Assembly (NCBI GenBank): GCA_041689995.1
Contig: JBDNFD010000013.1
Location: 1 to 16,885, forward strand
Length of the DNA stretch: 16,885 bases
Direction: 5' to 3'
Source: DASSWG01 sp041689995
GTDB taxonomy: Bacteria; Bacteroidota; Bacteroidia; Flavobacteriales; Flavobacteriaceae
This document shows positions 7,010-14,360 of this stretch, in pieces. The notes under the pieces were generated by a model. It saw only the letters and a program-made list of their open reading frames with translations, had not been told where the DNA came from and ran no database searches. Position numbers and translations under genes: made by a program. How positions within the stretch are numbered: position 1 is the first letter of the stretch; every line of letters starts with the position of its first letter.

Positions 7010-8407
7010 CTAAAAATCACTTTCCTTATATAATTTGGTGAAATATTTATAGAAAAGCGGAATGGTTTCGATGCCTTTCAAATAATTCCATATACCAAAG
7101 TGTTCATTTGGGGAATGAATTGCGTCACTATCCAGGCCAAAACCCATCAAAACGGTTTTACTGTCAAGTTGCTCCTCGAACAAGGAAACAATGGGAATAC
7201 TACCACCACTCCGCTGTGGAATTGGGGTTTTTCCGAAGGATTCCTCGTAAGCCAGACCTGCGGCACGATATTCTATTCCATCGATGGGAGTCACATAACC
7301 TTGTCCCCCGTGATGTGGTTTTACCGTAACTTTCACACTTTTTGGAGCGATATTTTCAAAATGCGTTTTGAATAATTTTGTAATTTCCTTCCAATCTTGA
7401 TGCGGCACCAAACGCATGGATATTTTGGCATGAGCTTCGTTCGGAATCACCGTTTTCGCACCTTCGCCAATATAGCCGCCCCAAATACCGTTCACATCCA
7501 AAGTGGGGCGGATGGAATTCCGTTCATTAGTAGTATAACCTTTTTCGCCATAAACTGCATTAATTCCGATGGATTCCTTGTAAGATTCCAAATCGAAGGG
7601 AGCTTCGGTCATCTTGTTCCGTTCGGTTTGGGAAAGATTTTCCACTTTATCATAAAATCCTGGAATGGTAATATGATTATTTTCGTCTTGAAGAGAGGCG
7701 ATCATTTTAGCCAAAATATTAATTGGATTAGCAACTGCACCACCATAAAGTCCGGAATGCAAATCGCGGTTTGGACCCGTTATGGTTACTTCCACATAAC
7801 TCAATCCACGCAAACCGGTGGTGATGGACGGCACATCTTTTGAAATCATTCCGGTATCGGAAATTAGGATGACATCATTGGCTAGCTTTTCGCGGTTACG
7901 TTCCAAAAACCATCCAAGGCTCTCGCTCCCGACTTCTTCTTCGCCTTCGATCATAAATTTCACGTTGCAGGGAAGTTGGTCGTTTTTCACCATATATTCC
8001 AAAGCTTTGACGTGCATGTACATTTGACCTTTGTCGTCGCAAGCACCGCGGGCAAAAATCGCACCTTCCGGATGAATTTTTGTCTTTTTAATTACCGGTT
8101 CAAATGGTGGACTTTCCCATAATTCGATTGGATCTGGCGGTTGCACGTCATAATGCCCATAAACCAGAACCGTGGGAAGATTTTGATCGACGATTTTTTC
8201 GCCATAAACAATGGGGTTTCCCGGAGTGTCACATATCTCCACTCGATCGCAACCCGCTTCTTTCAACCTTTCCAGAACGGCATCAGCCGTTTTAAGGATA
8301 TCTTTTTTATAGGCCGGATCGGCACTAATCGATGGAACCCTCAGTAATTCAATGAGTTCATCAATAAATCGAGATTTATTTTCTTGGAGATATGCAGTAT
8401 TTTTCAT
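7010..8407 (-). CDS. M20-family metallodipeptidase
   Basis: A 465-aa zinc dipeptidase of the ArgE/DapE/CNDP-like M20 clan, hydrolysing short peptides or related amides, probably in the cytoplasm (no signal peptide seen). Metal-site motifs are all present: VYGHYDVQPP (H85, D87), ARGACDDKG (bridging Asp about 124), EGEEEVGS (Glu 157/158), LISDTGM (D184) and near the C-terminus SDAIHSPNEHFG. The dimerisation insert starts around TTGLRGLSYVEVTITGPNRD and includes DLHSGLYGGAVANP. Length is usual for the family. It stands alone, convergent with nothing and upstream of the divergent tRNA gene; substrate specificity cannot be read from sequence. Confidence 0.92.
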   Translation of the reverse strand: MKNTAYLQENKSRFIDELIELLRVPSISADPAYKKDILKTADAVLERLKEAGCDRVEICDTPGNPIVYGEKIVDQNLPTVLVYGHYDVQPPDPIELWESPPFEPVIKKTKIHPEGAIFARGACDDKGQMYMHVKALEYMVKNDQLPCNVKFMIEGEEEVGSESLGWFLERNREKLANDVILISDTGMISKDVPSITTGLRGLSYVEVTITGPNRDLHSGLYGGAVANPINILAKMIASLQDENNHITIPGFYDKVENLSQTERNKMTEAPFDLESYKESIGINAVYGEKGYTTNERNSIRPTLDVNGIWGGYIGEGAKTVIPNEAHAKISMRLVPHQDWKEITKLFKTHFENIAPKSVKVTVKPHHGGQGYVTPIDGIEYRAAGLAYEESFGKTPIPQRSGGSIPIVSLFEEQLDSKTVLMGFGLDSDAIHSPNEHFGIWNYLKGIETIPLFYKYFTKLYKESDF

Positions 8408-8465
8408 GGATTATATTTTAGGCAGCACAAGGTACGAAAATTCAAAATTTTAATGAAAGGCTTTC

Positions 8466-8495
8466 TTTGATAATTCCAATCTTTCCGTATATTTG
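8466..8495 (+). promoter_or_regulatory. Promoter of the tRNA-Leu gene
   Basis: TTTG (8466-8469) and TATATTTG (8488-8495) are separated by 18 bp and match the Bacteroidota -33 (TTTG) and -7 (TAnnTTTG) boxes. The tRNA 5' end is 18 bp beyond the -7 box. This is the best promoter match in the window and supports the phylum assignment. Confidence 0.75.
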
Positions 8496-8513
8496 CACTC
8501 CTATTTCCAAAAT

Positions 8514-8595
8514 GCGGGCGTGATGGAATTGGTAGACATGCCAGACTTAGGATCTGGTGCCGCAAGGTGTGGGAGTTCGAGTCTCCCCGCCCGTA
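8514..8595 (+). tRNA. tRNA-Leu (anticodon UAG)
   Basis: Complete class II cloverleaf. The acceptor GCGGGCG (8514-8520) pairs with CGCCCGT (8588-8594) with one G-U; the discriminator is A (8595). The anticodon arm is CCAGA, loop CTTAGGA, TCTGG, giving anticodon TAG in the gene (UAG), which reads CUA/CUN leucine codons. A long variable arm (around TGCCGCAAGGTG) is diagnostic of Leu/Ser-type tRNAs. The T arm is GGGAG, TTCGAGT, CTCCC. CCA is not encoded, as is common in this phylum. Confidence 0.97.
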
Positions 8596-8597
8596 CT

Positions 8598-8626
8598 AAA
8601 GCCGGAGAGAAATATTCGGCTTTTTT
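8598..8626 (+). terminator. Rho-independent terminator after tRNA-Leu
   Basis: AAAGCCG (8598-8604) pairs with CGGCTTT (8617-8623) around a 12-nt loop, followed by further T residues to 8626. It lies immediately after the tRNA. Confidence 0.85.
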
Positions 8627-9073
8627 CATTTAAATTCAGGCAATAAAAATTAATGTTTAGATACGACCATATCAAAGAATCATGATTTTTTACCTGGGTT
8701 AAGGGGAAATTGTTTTGTATATAAGGCAATTTCAATTACCTTACCTTTAAATTTACCAAGGGGAATTTTGAAACTTGAAGCACACAAAACCATTTGTGTG
8801 CTCCAAGCTTCAAAATTTCGCTCAATCAATTGTTTCAAAATTTCTTGATTCCCCATAATTATGAAACAGTTGTAGGAGCTAATTTACAAGTAATAAATTT
8901 GAGACCCTTCTCAATCCTGATTTGGTATTCCCGATCATTTTTATAGCCTATTTCCTTATGACCATCGATTTGCTTCAAATAGCCTTAGGCAGAGTCCGCA
9001 AAACTTTAATTCCCAATGTATTTTAATCCAATTTATTGTTACCGCAATAGATTCGATTTTCTTTTTTATCGGC
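8627..9073. other. 447-bp non-coding gap with a long hairpin
   Basis: No gene is recognised between the tRNA terminator and the antitoxin stop codon. The main structure is the 25-bp-arm inverted repeat at 8764-8817. The 11-bp sequence TTCAAAATTTC occurs twice downstream of it (8809-8819 and 8835-8845). A 41-codon open stretch on the minus strand (8859-8984) has plausible amino-acid composition but no recognised relative and no clear start. Confidence 0.6.
8764..8817 (-). repeat. Long inverted repeat, 25-nt arms with 4-nt loop
   Basis: The arms 8764-8788 and 8793-8817 match at 23 of 25 positions and are separated by four bases (8789-8792). Both mismatches are A/C on the plus strand, which become U-G wobble pairs in a minus-strand transcript. 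The RNA of the minus strand could thus form an unbroken 25-bp stem, in the direction of the toxin-antitoxin operon ending about 260 bp upstream. No U-run follows, so it is not a standard terminator. Confidence 0.8.
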
Positions 9074-10075
9074 TTATATTTTTAGATTAAACGCATATTT
9101 ATAATCAATTAAATTTTTTCCATTTTCGAAATTTTCAATCCATGCATCTTCTAAATGGCTAAAGTTGACAATTTCTGTGGTTGACATTTTCTCGAACTTA
9201 TTTTTTACGTTATCTAAAATTTCTAATTCCAGATTACTGAATAAACTCTTTTCAAATTTTTTTCTTGATTTGAACTCTTTACTATACCCCCAGTCATATT
9301 CCCTTTCAATTATATCAATAGCATCCTTAGTATTCATAAAGTCATAAATGCTATTATAATTATTTGGAACAGGCCCCATGTTTATTGCCCGGTATCGCGT
9401 TCCACTCATTGAAACAGCTTCTTCTTTATAATGAAGAAAATCAGCGTAGAACAATAACTTGTTCAACTGTGTGACGAAAGGAGTCATTGTTTCCGCAAAA
9501 AAAACAATCATCTCCGTAAGTTTATTAATATTCGGTCTTAAATAACCCGTATAATTATCTGGAAGTTTATTACCTAGTAGATAATCTTCAAATACCAAGG
9601 CAAAACGTTTATCCCGTTTTTTTTGTATTAAATGATCTATTCTGCTTAAAAGTTCTTTCTGTTCTTTTGAACCACTTTCATAAGCCTTGCTCATTTCAAC
9701 AAGTGACTTAAATTTGATAGGATCGTTAGCTAACTGAATTAAATTAGCATTGGATTGATTCGGAACTTCACCATTTTCATAATTTCTATAACTATTAATG
9801 CCAAAGCCTAAGATTTCAGCCATTTTGGACGCTGAAAGTTTATATTTAGAACGTATTTCCTTAACCTCCTCTGGAAATGGAAGATTATACTTATCTCGAT
9901 ACTGGTTGTAAACTTGTTTCATTTTAATGGTATCGAACTCAGTAGATGTAAAATACTGATTGCTGTCTTGGCAGAAATAACTGGGATAGTTTACCGGAAA
10001 GGTTTCTTTTCTAAAAGTCAATTCCATATTTCTAACTTCAACCGACATTTCTTTACCTGTAATTGGGCTCTTCAT
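9074..10075 (-). CDS. Antitoxin: MqsA-like HTH fused to Panacea/SocA domain
   Basis: A 333-aa predicted type II antitoxin. Residues 1-60 resemble the MqsA N-terminal domain, but of the positions that hold four Zn-binding cysteines in MqsA only C35 is kept (MKSPITGKEM replaces a CxxC start, and the second pair reads CQDS). Residues about 66-118 form an XRE-type helix-turn-helix (LSASKMAEILGFGINSYRNY, ENGEVPNQSN). Residues about 185-330 resemble the Panacea/SocA domain (KLTEMIVFFAE, LNKLLFYADFLHYKE, YRAINMGPVPNNYNSIYDFM), a domain that neutralises diverse toxins. The gene follows the toxin gene by 3 bp. The operon order toxin then antitoxin is as in mqsRA. It probably binds the palindromes upstream of the operon and autoregulates (inference). 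Confidence 0.85.
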   Translation of the reverse strand: MKSPITGKEMSVEVRNMELTFRKETFPVNYPSYFCQDSNQYFTSTEFDTIKMKQVYNQYRDKYNLPFPEEVKEIRSKYKLSASKMAEILGFGINSYRNYENGEVPNQSNANLIQLANDPIKFKSLVEMSKAYESGSKEQKELLSRIDHLIQKKRDKRFALVFEDYLLGNKLPDNYTGYLRPNINKLTEMIVFFAETMTPFVTQLNKLLFYADFLHYKEEAVSMSGTRYRAINMGPVPNNYNSIYDFMNTKDAIDIIEREYDWGYSKEFKSRKKFEKSLFSNLELEILDNVKNKFEKMSTTEIVNFSHLEDAWIENFENGKNLIDYKYAFNLKI

Positions 10076-10078
10076 AAA

Positions 10079-10426
10079 TTACTTGAATTGATAGTTCATT
10101 TTGTACTCCGCAATATGAAAAGAGATACAAATTACGCTTGTATTATGTGCGCCAAGTGTAATTTTAATGTATATTTCCTTCCGTTGTAACATCCTGCCAA
10201 AAATCCACATTTCAGATCCTCCATATTGAGTTTCTTTTAAAGGGCCTTCACAGTAATCATCAATTTCTAAATTTTCAATAATTTTTTTTCTTTCGTTAGG
10301 CATAAGCTCAATATCCGATAATGTTTGGGAATTTTTCTCTCTTTCATCGAGAAATAGTACATCCCACATTTTCATTTTAACGCGAAACTCCTTTAAGAAA
10401 TCTTTTACTTGCTGTTTCGAACTCAT
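10079..10426 (-). CDS. Predicted MqsR/RelE-like toxin
   Basis: A 115-aa basic protein directly upstream of the antitoxin gene (3-bp gap). The sequence pattern GPLKETQYGGSEMWIFGRML, KEIYIKITLG and VICISFHIAEYKMNY resembles the MqsR-like branch of the BECR (RelE/MqsR) mRNA-interferase fold: a beta-sheet core with a helical N-terminus (VKDFLKEFRVKMKMWDVLF). If so it would cleave mRNA at ribosomes or free mRNA and be held inactive by the antitoxin. Catalytic residues cannot be assigned with confidence. The ATG at 10426 follows a TAnnTTTG promoter element by about 17 bp. The assignment rests on the pairing and on family resemblance, not on an alignment. Confidence 0.72.
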   Translation of the reverse strand: MSSKQQVKDFLKEFRVKMKMWDVLFLDEREKNSQTLSDIELMPNERKKIIENLEIDDYCEGPLKETQYGGSEMWIFGRMLQRKEIYIKITLGAHNTSVICISFHIAEYKMNYQFK

Positions 10427-10443
10427 ACTTTTTAATCATAGGA

Positions 10444-10473
10444 CAAAGATAATGTATTTTTTTTGAAAACAAC
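10444..10473 (-). promoter_or_regulatory. Promoter of the toxin-antitoxin operon
   Basis: On the minus strand a -7 element TATCTTTG (10444-10451) matches TAnnTTTG, with GTTG (10470-10473) as a partial -33 box at 18-bp spacing. The -33 position overlaps the first palindrome, as expected for autorepression. Confidence 0.55.
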
Positions 10474-10523
10474 TTTAAAGTAAAAAAAAATAAATTAAAT
10501 AATCAAAATACAACTTTGAAGTT
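10471..10523. promoter_or_regulatory. Pair of operator-like palindromes upstream of the TA operon
   Basis: Site 1 (10471-10481) reads AACTT-TA-AAGT, containing a perfect 10-bp palindrome. Site 2 (10512-10523) reads AACTT-TG-AAGTT. Starts are 41 bp apart, about four helical turns. The form resembles the AACCT-N-AGGTT half-site arrangement known for E. coli MqsA, with C/G replaced by T/A at one position. Site 1 overlaps the -33 region. Confidence 0.55.
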
Positions 10524-10599
10524 GGTTAAATAGTTTTTGAAGGAATCCTTCATAACTTGTGCGCACCTTTTTAAATTCAAGACAATCTTTAAATACGTA

Positions 10600-10763
10600 A
10601 TGAACTCTAAAAAAGCAGTACTTCTTCCAAAATATCAGAGAATATTTGATGGAATAGCCGATGATATCAAGCTTGCACGCAAGCGTAGAAAGCTGCCGAT
10701 CAGATCGCAGAACGTGCCGGTATCCAACTGTAAGCTATGGCAGCAGGAAAATTCGATATTTAG
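10600..10763 (+). pseudogene. Remnant of a HipB-like XRE antitoxin gene
   Basis: The first 32 codons (MNSKKAVLLPKYQRIFDGIA then DDIKLARKRRKL) look like the N-terminus of small HTH antitoxins that accompany HipA-family kinases. After KL the helix-turn-helix continues in another frame as ADQIAERAGI (10695-10724), then returns to the first frame as SNCKLWQQENS (10723 on). The reading frame therefore stays open but its recognition helix is scrambled. The sequence ends about 55 residues into an expected roughly 90, and no hipA follows; unrelated AT-rich DNA leads to the hydrolase stop at 10804. It lies divergent to the TA operon. Most likely a decayed antitoxin gene whose toxin has been lost. Confidence 0.6.
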
Positions 10764-10803
10764 TAAAAAAATAATACTTTTTCCCTGCGGAATTATTTCC
10801 AAT

Positions 10804-11577
10804 TCAATAAAACAAAACGCTCATTTCCGCCAAAAGAAATTCCCTGTTCTCAATAAATCCCATGTGCCCTCCGCGCAGCACAATTAGTTCACATTCCGTA
10901 AAATCGGCGACCTCTTCACTTTTTTCAAAAGGGATTATCGGATCCCATTTTCCGGCAAAAAATACTTTTCGTCCTCTGAATTCCTTCAGAATTTGGCTGC
11001 GGTCTTTTCTATTTTTCATTCCTTCTATGCTGGCAACAATATTTTCTACCGGTAACTTTTGTGCGGTTTTGATTAGTGCTTCCACTTCTTTTTCAAAAAT
11101 TCCACGCGATTTCGGGGCGAACAAATTACCGATGGCCATTCTAACAAAGGCATTTTTATTTTGCGCCACCAATCCGATGGTGCGATCGCGTTCTTTCTTT
11201 CGTGCTTCAGAATCTGCTTCGGAAGTGGAATTCAACAAAAGAAGAGCCTTTGTTTTTTCTCGAAAAAGTTCGGCAAAAGCCAAGGCAACATAGCCGCCCA
11301 TGGAATGCCCAATAAAACTTGATGTAGTACACTTCAAAACAGTTAGAATTTCAGCGACAGCTTCCGCCATTTCTTCCATGGAATGGATTTCCCCCACTTT
11401 TCCAGTTTTTCCGTGACCGAACAAATCGATAACTACAACTTGGTGCGTTTTGGATAATTCAGGGAGAAAAGGTTTCCAAATTTCTCCATTTTCCAAAAAT
11501 CCATGTAAAAGGACTATTGTTTCACCTTCGCCAAAAACTTCATAATAAACCGCAGTTTGTTTATAGAAAACAGTCAT
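10804..11577 (-). CDS. Alpha/beta hydrolase (MenH-like fold)
   Basis: A 257-aa cytoplasmic alpha/beta hydrolase. The oxyanion HG is at residues 25-26 (VLLHGFLENGEIW), the nucleophile elbow GHSMGGY has Ser92, the acid is Asp212 (AGKWDPIIP) and the histidine is His238 (RGGHMGF), so the triad is complete. Length and lid placement fit MenH-like esterases or thioesterases, but no menaquinone gene is nearby and the substrate cannot be assigned. It is read just after the Xaa-Pro aminopeptidase gene, with a 23-bp gap, so the two are probably co-transcribed. Confidence 0.88.
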   Translation of the reverse strand: MTVFYKQTAVYYEVFGEGETIVLLHGFLENGEIWKPFLPELSKTHQVVVIDLFGHGKTGKVGEIHSMEEMAEAVAEILTVLKCTTSSFIGHSMGGYVALAFAELFREKTKALLLLNSTSEADSEARKKERDRTIGLVAQNKNAFVRMAIGNLFAPKSRGIFEKEVEALIKTAQKLPVENIVASIEGMKNRKDRSQILKEFRGRKVFFAGKWDPIIPFEKSEEVADFTECELIVLRGGHMGFIENREFLLAEMSVLFY

Positions 11578-11600
11578 AGGGTTCGATTCAAAATTCAGAA

Positions 11601-12893
11601 TTAAGAATTCATTAAATCTTCAATTTCATCTGCTTCGATGGGAATATTCCGCATCAAATTGAAAGGTTCTCCTTTTTCTTGGATGACTACATCGTCTTCC
11701 AACCGAATTCCAAAGCCTTCCTTGGGAATATAAATTCCGGGTTCCACGGTAAAAACCATATTGGCTGTCATCGGTTCGGTGAGAATTCCGTAATCGTGTG
11801 TGTCCAATCCCATATTGTGGGAAGTGCCGTGCATAAAATATTTTTTGTAGGCCGGCCATTCGGGATCTTCGTTTTGCACATCGGCTTTGTCTAGCAATCC
11901 AAGTCCCAATAATTCGGAAGTCATTAATTTTCCGACTTCTTTGTGATATTGTTCCCAAAAAGTTCCAGGAACAAGCATTTTGGTGGCTTCATTTTTCACC
12001 CGATTCACGGCGTTATAAACTTCTTTTTGACGCTTGCTGAATTTCCCCGAAACGGGAATGGTACGCGACATATCACTAGAATAATTTGCATATTCCGCAC
12101 CTACATCCAACAAAATTAGATCGCCTTCTTTACACTGATTATTGTTTTCAACATAGTGAAGTACATTCGCACTGTTTCCAGAAGCCACAATCGGCGTATA
12201 GGCAAAACCTTTGGAGCGGTTACGCAAAAATTCATGCATGAATTCCGCCTCGATTTCATATTCCCAAACCCCAGGTTTTACAAAATCCAAAATCCTCTTA
12301 AATCCCTTTTCGGTAATGTCACAAGCCTCTTGAATCAAATCGAGCTCAATGCGATCTTTCACCGAACGAAGTCGTTGTAAAATAGGGTTGCTTTTCGCCA
12401 CTTGATGCGCGGGATATAAATTTTTGCACCATTTTACAAAGCGCGCTTCCCGGGTTTCCGTATCGATGGTGGCGCGATAATGTTCATTTGTGTTGAAATA
12501 AACTGTGTCGCACTGGGTCATGATTTCAAAAAAGGTAGTTTCAAAATCTTTCAACCATATCACCGTTTTTATGCCCGAAGTTTCAAAGGCTTTTTCCTTA
12601 GTGAGCTTCTCCCCTTCCCAAACCGCGATGCGCTCATTGGTTTCTTTTAGGAACAAAATTTCCCGATGTTTCTCCTTGGGTGCATCTGGGAACAGAACCA
12701 AAATGCTTTCTTCCTGATCTACGCCACTCAAATAAAAAATATCGCGGGCTTGCTGAAAAGGCATCGTGCTATCGGCACTGATGGGATAAATATCGTTTGA
12801 ATTGAACACGGCCAAACTTTTGGGCTTCATTTGCGCCATAAAGTTTTTTCTGTTTTTACTGAATAATTCGCTGTTGATTTGATGGTATTTCAT
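11601..12893 (-). CDS. pepP: Xaa-Pro aminopeptidase (M24B)
   Basis: A 430-aa dimetal aminopeptidase releasing N-terminal residues before proline. Residues about 1-165 form the AMP_N domain (NSNDIYPISADSTMPFQQAR, FYLSGVDQEES). The pita-bread catalytic domain follows, with all ligands present: D263 (LLDVGAEY), D274 (SSDMSR), H359 (HGTSHNMGLD), E384 (VEPGIYIP) and E399 (GIRLEDDV); H355 and H366 occupy the accessory histidine positions. Length matches bacterial PepP. The start MKYHQINSELFSKNR is typical of Bacteroidota homologues. It is the first gene of a two-gene leftward unit with the hydrolase and is divergent from sdhC. Confidence 0.94.
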   Translation of the reverse strand: MKYHQINSELFSKNRKNFMAQMKPKSLAVFNSNDIYPISADSTMPFQQARDIFYLSGVDQEESILVLFPDAPKEKHREILFLKETNERIAVWEGEKLTKEKAFETSGIKTVIWLKDFETTFFEIMTQCDTVYFNTNEHYRATIDTETREARFVKWCKNLYPAHQVAKSNPILQRLRSVKDRIELDLIQEACDITEKGFKRILDFVKPGVWEYEIEAEFMHEFLRNRSKGFAYTPIVASGNSANVLHYVENNNQCKEGDLILLDVGAEYANYSSDMSRTIPVSGKFSKRQKEVYNAVNRVKNEATKMLVPGTFWEQYHKEVGKLMTSELLGLGLLDKADVQNEDPEWPAYKKYFMHGTSHNMGLDTHDYGILTEPMTANMVFTVEPGIYIPKEGFGIRLEDDVVIQEKGEPFNLMRNIPIEADEIEDLMNS

Positions 12894-13261
12894 GTTCTGA
12901 TTTTTATATTTCTATGGGAAATTATGGGATTTCCATACAATATTCCCTTTTTTAAAATTTGAATTTAGAAGGGTCTTGAATAATTTCCAAAGAGGATTTA
13001 CAACAAAATTTATACAAAACTAAGAAATAGCCTTTGGATCACTTTGCAAATTGGGAATAATTTCTCTTTCAATCTGAAAATGTAGTTTTCCAAAAAAGAG
13101 AATTTTGTTGAAATGGATTTTAAAAATCTGAAATGGATTCTCCAAAAATCGCCTTCCTAAACATACTCATTCTAAATAGGGTCAAATAAACCCTGAAAAC
13201 TTGCCAAAGAAGCATATAAAATGTAATTTTGTGTACCGAAAAAATATAAATCTACAATACC
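12894..13261. other. 368-bp divergent intergenic region between pepP and sdhC
   Basis: AT-rich with no recognised gene. It holds the sdhC promoter candidate near its right end and an imperfect 20-bp direct repeat beginning GAAATGGATT at 13110 and 13130. A minus-strand TAGTTTTG (13015-13022) could be a pepP -7 element, though it would give a leader over 100 nt and lacks a well-spaced -33 box. Confidence 0.6.
13200..13231 (+). promoter_or_regulatory. Promoter candidate for the sdh operon
   Basis: TAATTTTG (13224-13231) matches TAnnTTTG, with CTTG (13200-13203) as a partial -33 box at 20-bp spacing. It lies 30 bp upstream of the sdhC start codon. Confidence 0.5.
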
Positions 13262-13927
13262 ATGGGTGGAATTCAATCTTCGCTGGCTCGGAAATATACA
13301 ATGGCCTTGTCGGGACTTTTTTTAATTCTTTTTCTTTTACAACATTTCTCCATTAACATCCTCTCTGTAATAAGTCCGGACACATTTAACGAAGTTTCCC
13401 ATTTTATGGGTCACAACTTTTTCATGCAGGCATTATTGCAGCCTGTCTTGATCGCGGGAGTCGTTATCCACTTTGTGATGGGGTTTATCTTGGAAATAAA
13501 AAGTAACAATGCCCGAAAAATAAGCTATGTAAAAAATGACACCGGAAGTAATTCCAGTTGGATGTCCCAGAATATGATCTGGTCAGGCTTAGTGATTTTA
13601 GCGTTTTTGGGGTTACATTTTTACGATTTTTGGATTCCCGAACTTGTTCACAAATATGTTGAAAGCAACCCAATGGATTCAACCCGATATTATTCCGAAA
13701 CCGTTGCGAAATTCGCCAACGATCCTATCAGGACAGGATTGTATGTGCTTTCGTTCATCTTTTTAGGTTTGCATCTCTGGCACGGGTTTGCATCGTCCAT
13801 TCAGTCGATGGGTTTCAAAAATCATTATATGCACAAGCTGAAACATTTCACTTGGGAAAAAGCCTTTGCCATTGTAATTCCAGCGGGGTTTATTTTTATT
13901 GCGTTGTTTCATTATTTCAATAATTGA
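13262..13927 (+). CDS. sdhC: Succinate dehydrogenase cytochrome b558 subunit
   Basis: A 221-aa membrane anchor of respiratory complex II, passing electrons from the SdhAB head to menaquinone. Five hydrophobic helices can be seen at about residues 13-36, 54-78, 104-124, 157-177 and 199-219. This is the single-polypeptide di-heme anchor typical of Bacteroidota and Wolinella-type fumarate reductases. Histidines within or next to the helices (H28, H70, H119, H171) are likely haem ligands. The start MGGIQSSLARKYTMALSG is characteristic. The expected partner sdhA follows, but 479 bp away because a GxxExxY cassette lies in between. Confidence 0.94.
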   Translation: MGGIQSSLARKYTMALSGLFLILFLLQHFSINILSVISPDTFNEVSHFMGHNFFMQALLQPVLIAGVVIHFVMGFILEIKSNNARKISYVKNDTGSNSSWMSQNMIWSGLVILAFLGLHFYDFWIPELVHKYVESNPMDSTRYYSETVAKFANDPIRTGLYVLSFIFLGLHLWHGFASSIQSMGFKNHYMHKLKHFTWEKAFAIVIPAGFIFIALFHYFNN

Positions 13928-13936
13928 AAATGAATA

Positions 13937-13975
13937 ACCACAAAGAGCACAAAGTTTACCACTAAGTGCACAATG
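13937..13975. repeat. Left 39-bp inverted nonamer array of the GxxExxY cassette
   Basis: Reads as ACCACAAAG, AGCACAAAG, TTT, ACCACTAAG, TGCACAATG: two 9-nt words, a TTT spacer, two 9-nt words. It begins 9 bp after the sdhC stop and ends 4 bp before the GxxExxY start codon. Confidence 0.85.
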
Positions 13976-13979
13976 CTGA

Positions 13980-14360
13980 ATGACTGAAAATGAAATTGCC
14001 CATAAAGTAATTGGTTCGGCTATCGAGGTTCATTCCTCGCTTGGTCCCGGATTATTGGAGAATGTTTATAAAAATTGTTTATTTTACAAAATAGAAAAAA
14101 GTGGTTTGTATGTGGAAAAAGAAAAACCGATGCCCGTGGTTTTTGAAGAAGTAAAATTAGATTGTGGCTATCGAATCGATTTATTAATCGAAAAAAAAAT
14201 GGTGGTTGAAATCAAAAGTGTGGAAGCATTGCACGATGTACATTTGGCACAAACCCTCACTTATCTTAAATTAGGAAATTATAAATTAGGTTTATTAATA
14301 AACTTTAATGTTGCAAGATTAAAACAAGGATTAAAACGAGTAATAAACGGTACTTTGTGA
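13980..14360 (+). CDS. GxxExxY protein (PDDEXK_3 family)
   Basis: A 126-aa protein with the family signature G24-LL-E27-NV-Y30 (LGPGLLENVY). The core resembles a PD-(D/E)xK nuclease: YRIDLLI (D67), VVEIKSVE (E77, K79), and a helix with Q91 (LAQTLTYL). Catalytic activity and biological role of the family have not, to my knowledge, been established; an RNA- or DNA-directed nuclease is the obvious guess from the fold. Length is normal and all motif residues are intact, so the gene looks functional. It sits between sdhC and sdhA in the same direction, enclosed by inverted 39-bp nonamer arrays. The TGA stop (14358-14360) lies inside the first word of the right array. It probably travels as a cassette rather than serving succinate oxidation. 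Confidence 0.93.
   Translation: MTENEIAHKVIGSAIEVHSSLGPGLLENVYKNCLFYKIEKSGLYVEKEKPMPVVFEEVKLDCGYRIDLLIEKKMVVEIKSVEALHDVHLAQTLTYLKLGNYKLGLLINFNVARLKQGLKRVINGTL

Noticed and set aside
8514..8595. tRNA-Leu as attachment site of an integrated island carrying the TA module
   Set aside because: No second copy of the tRNA 3' end was seen in the window and there is no integrase gene.
8547..8735. 62-codon ORF on the minus strand overlapping the tRNA-Leu gene
   Set aside because: Its C-terminal text (GGETRTPTPCGTRS) is the translation of the antisense of the tRNA, a common false protein call.
8859..8984. 41-codon open stretch on the minus strand with coding-like composition
   Set aside because: No start codon or recognised family; a stretch this long is not surprising by chance. 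It could be a gene remnant but cannot be supported.
10537..10887. Full 116-codon plus-strand ORF as an intact gene
   Set aside because: Only the section from 10600 to about 10763 resembles a protein family, and it is scrambled by frameshifts; the end overlaps the hydrolase gene in antisense.
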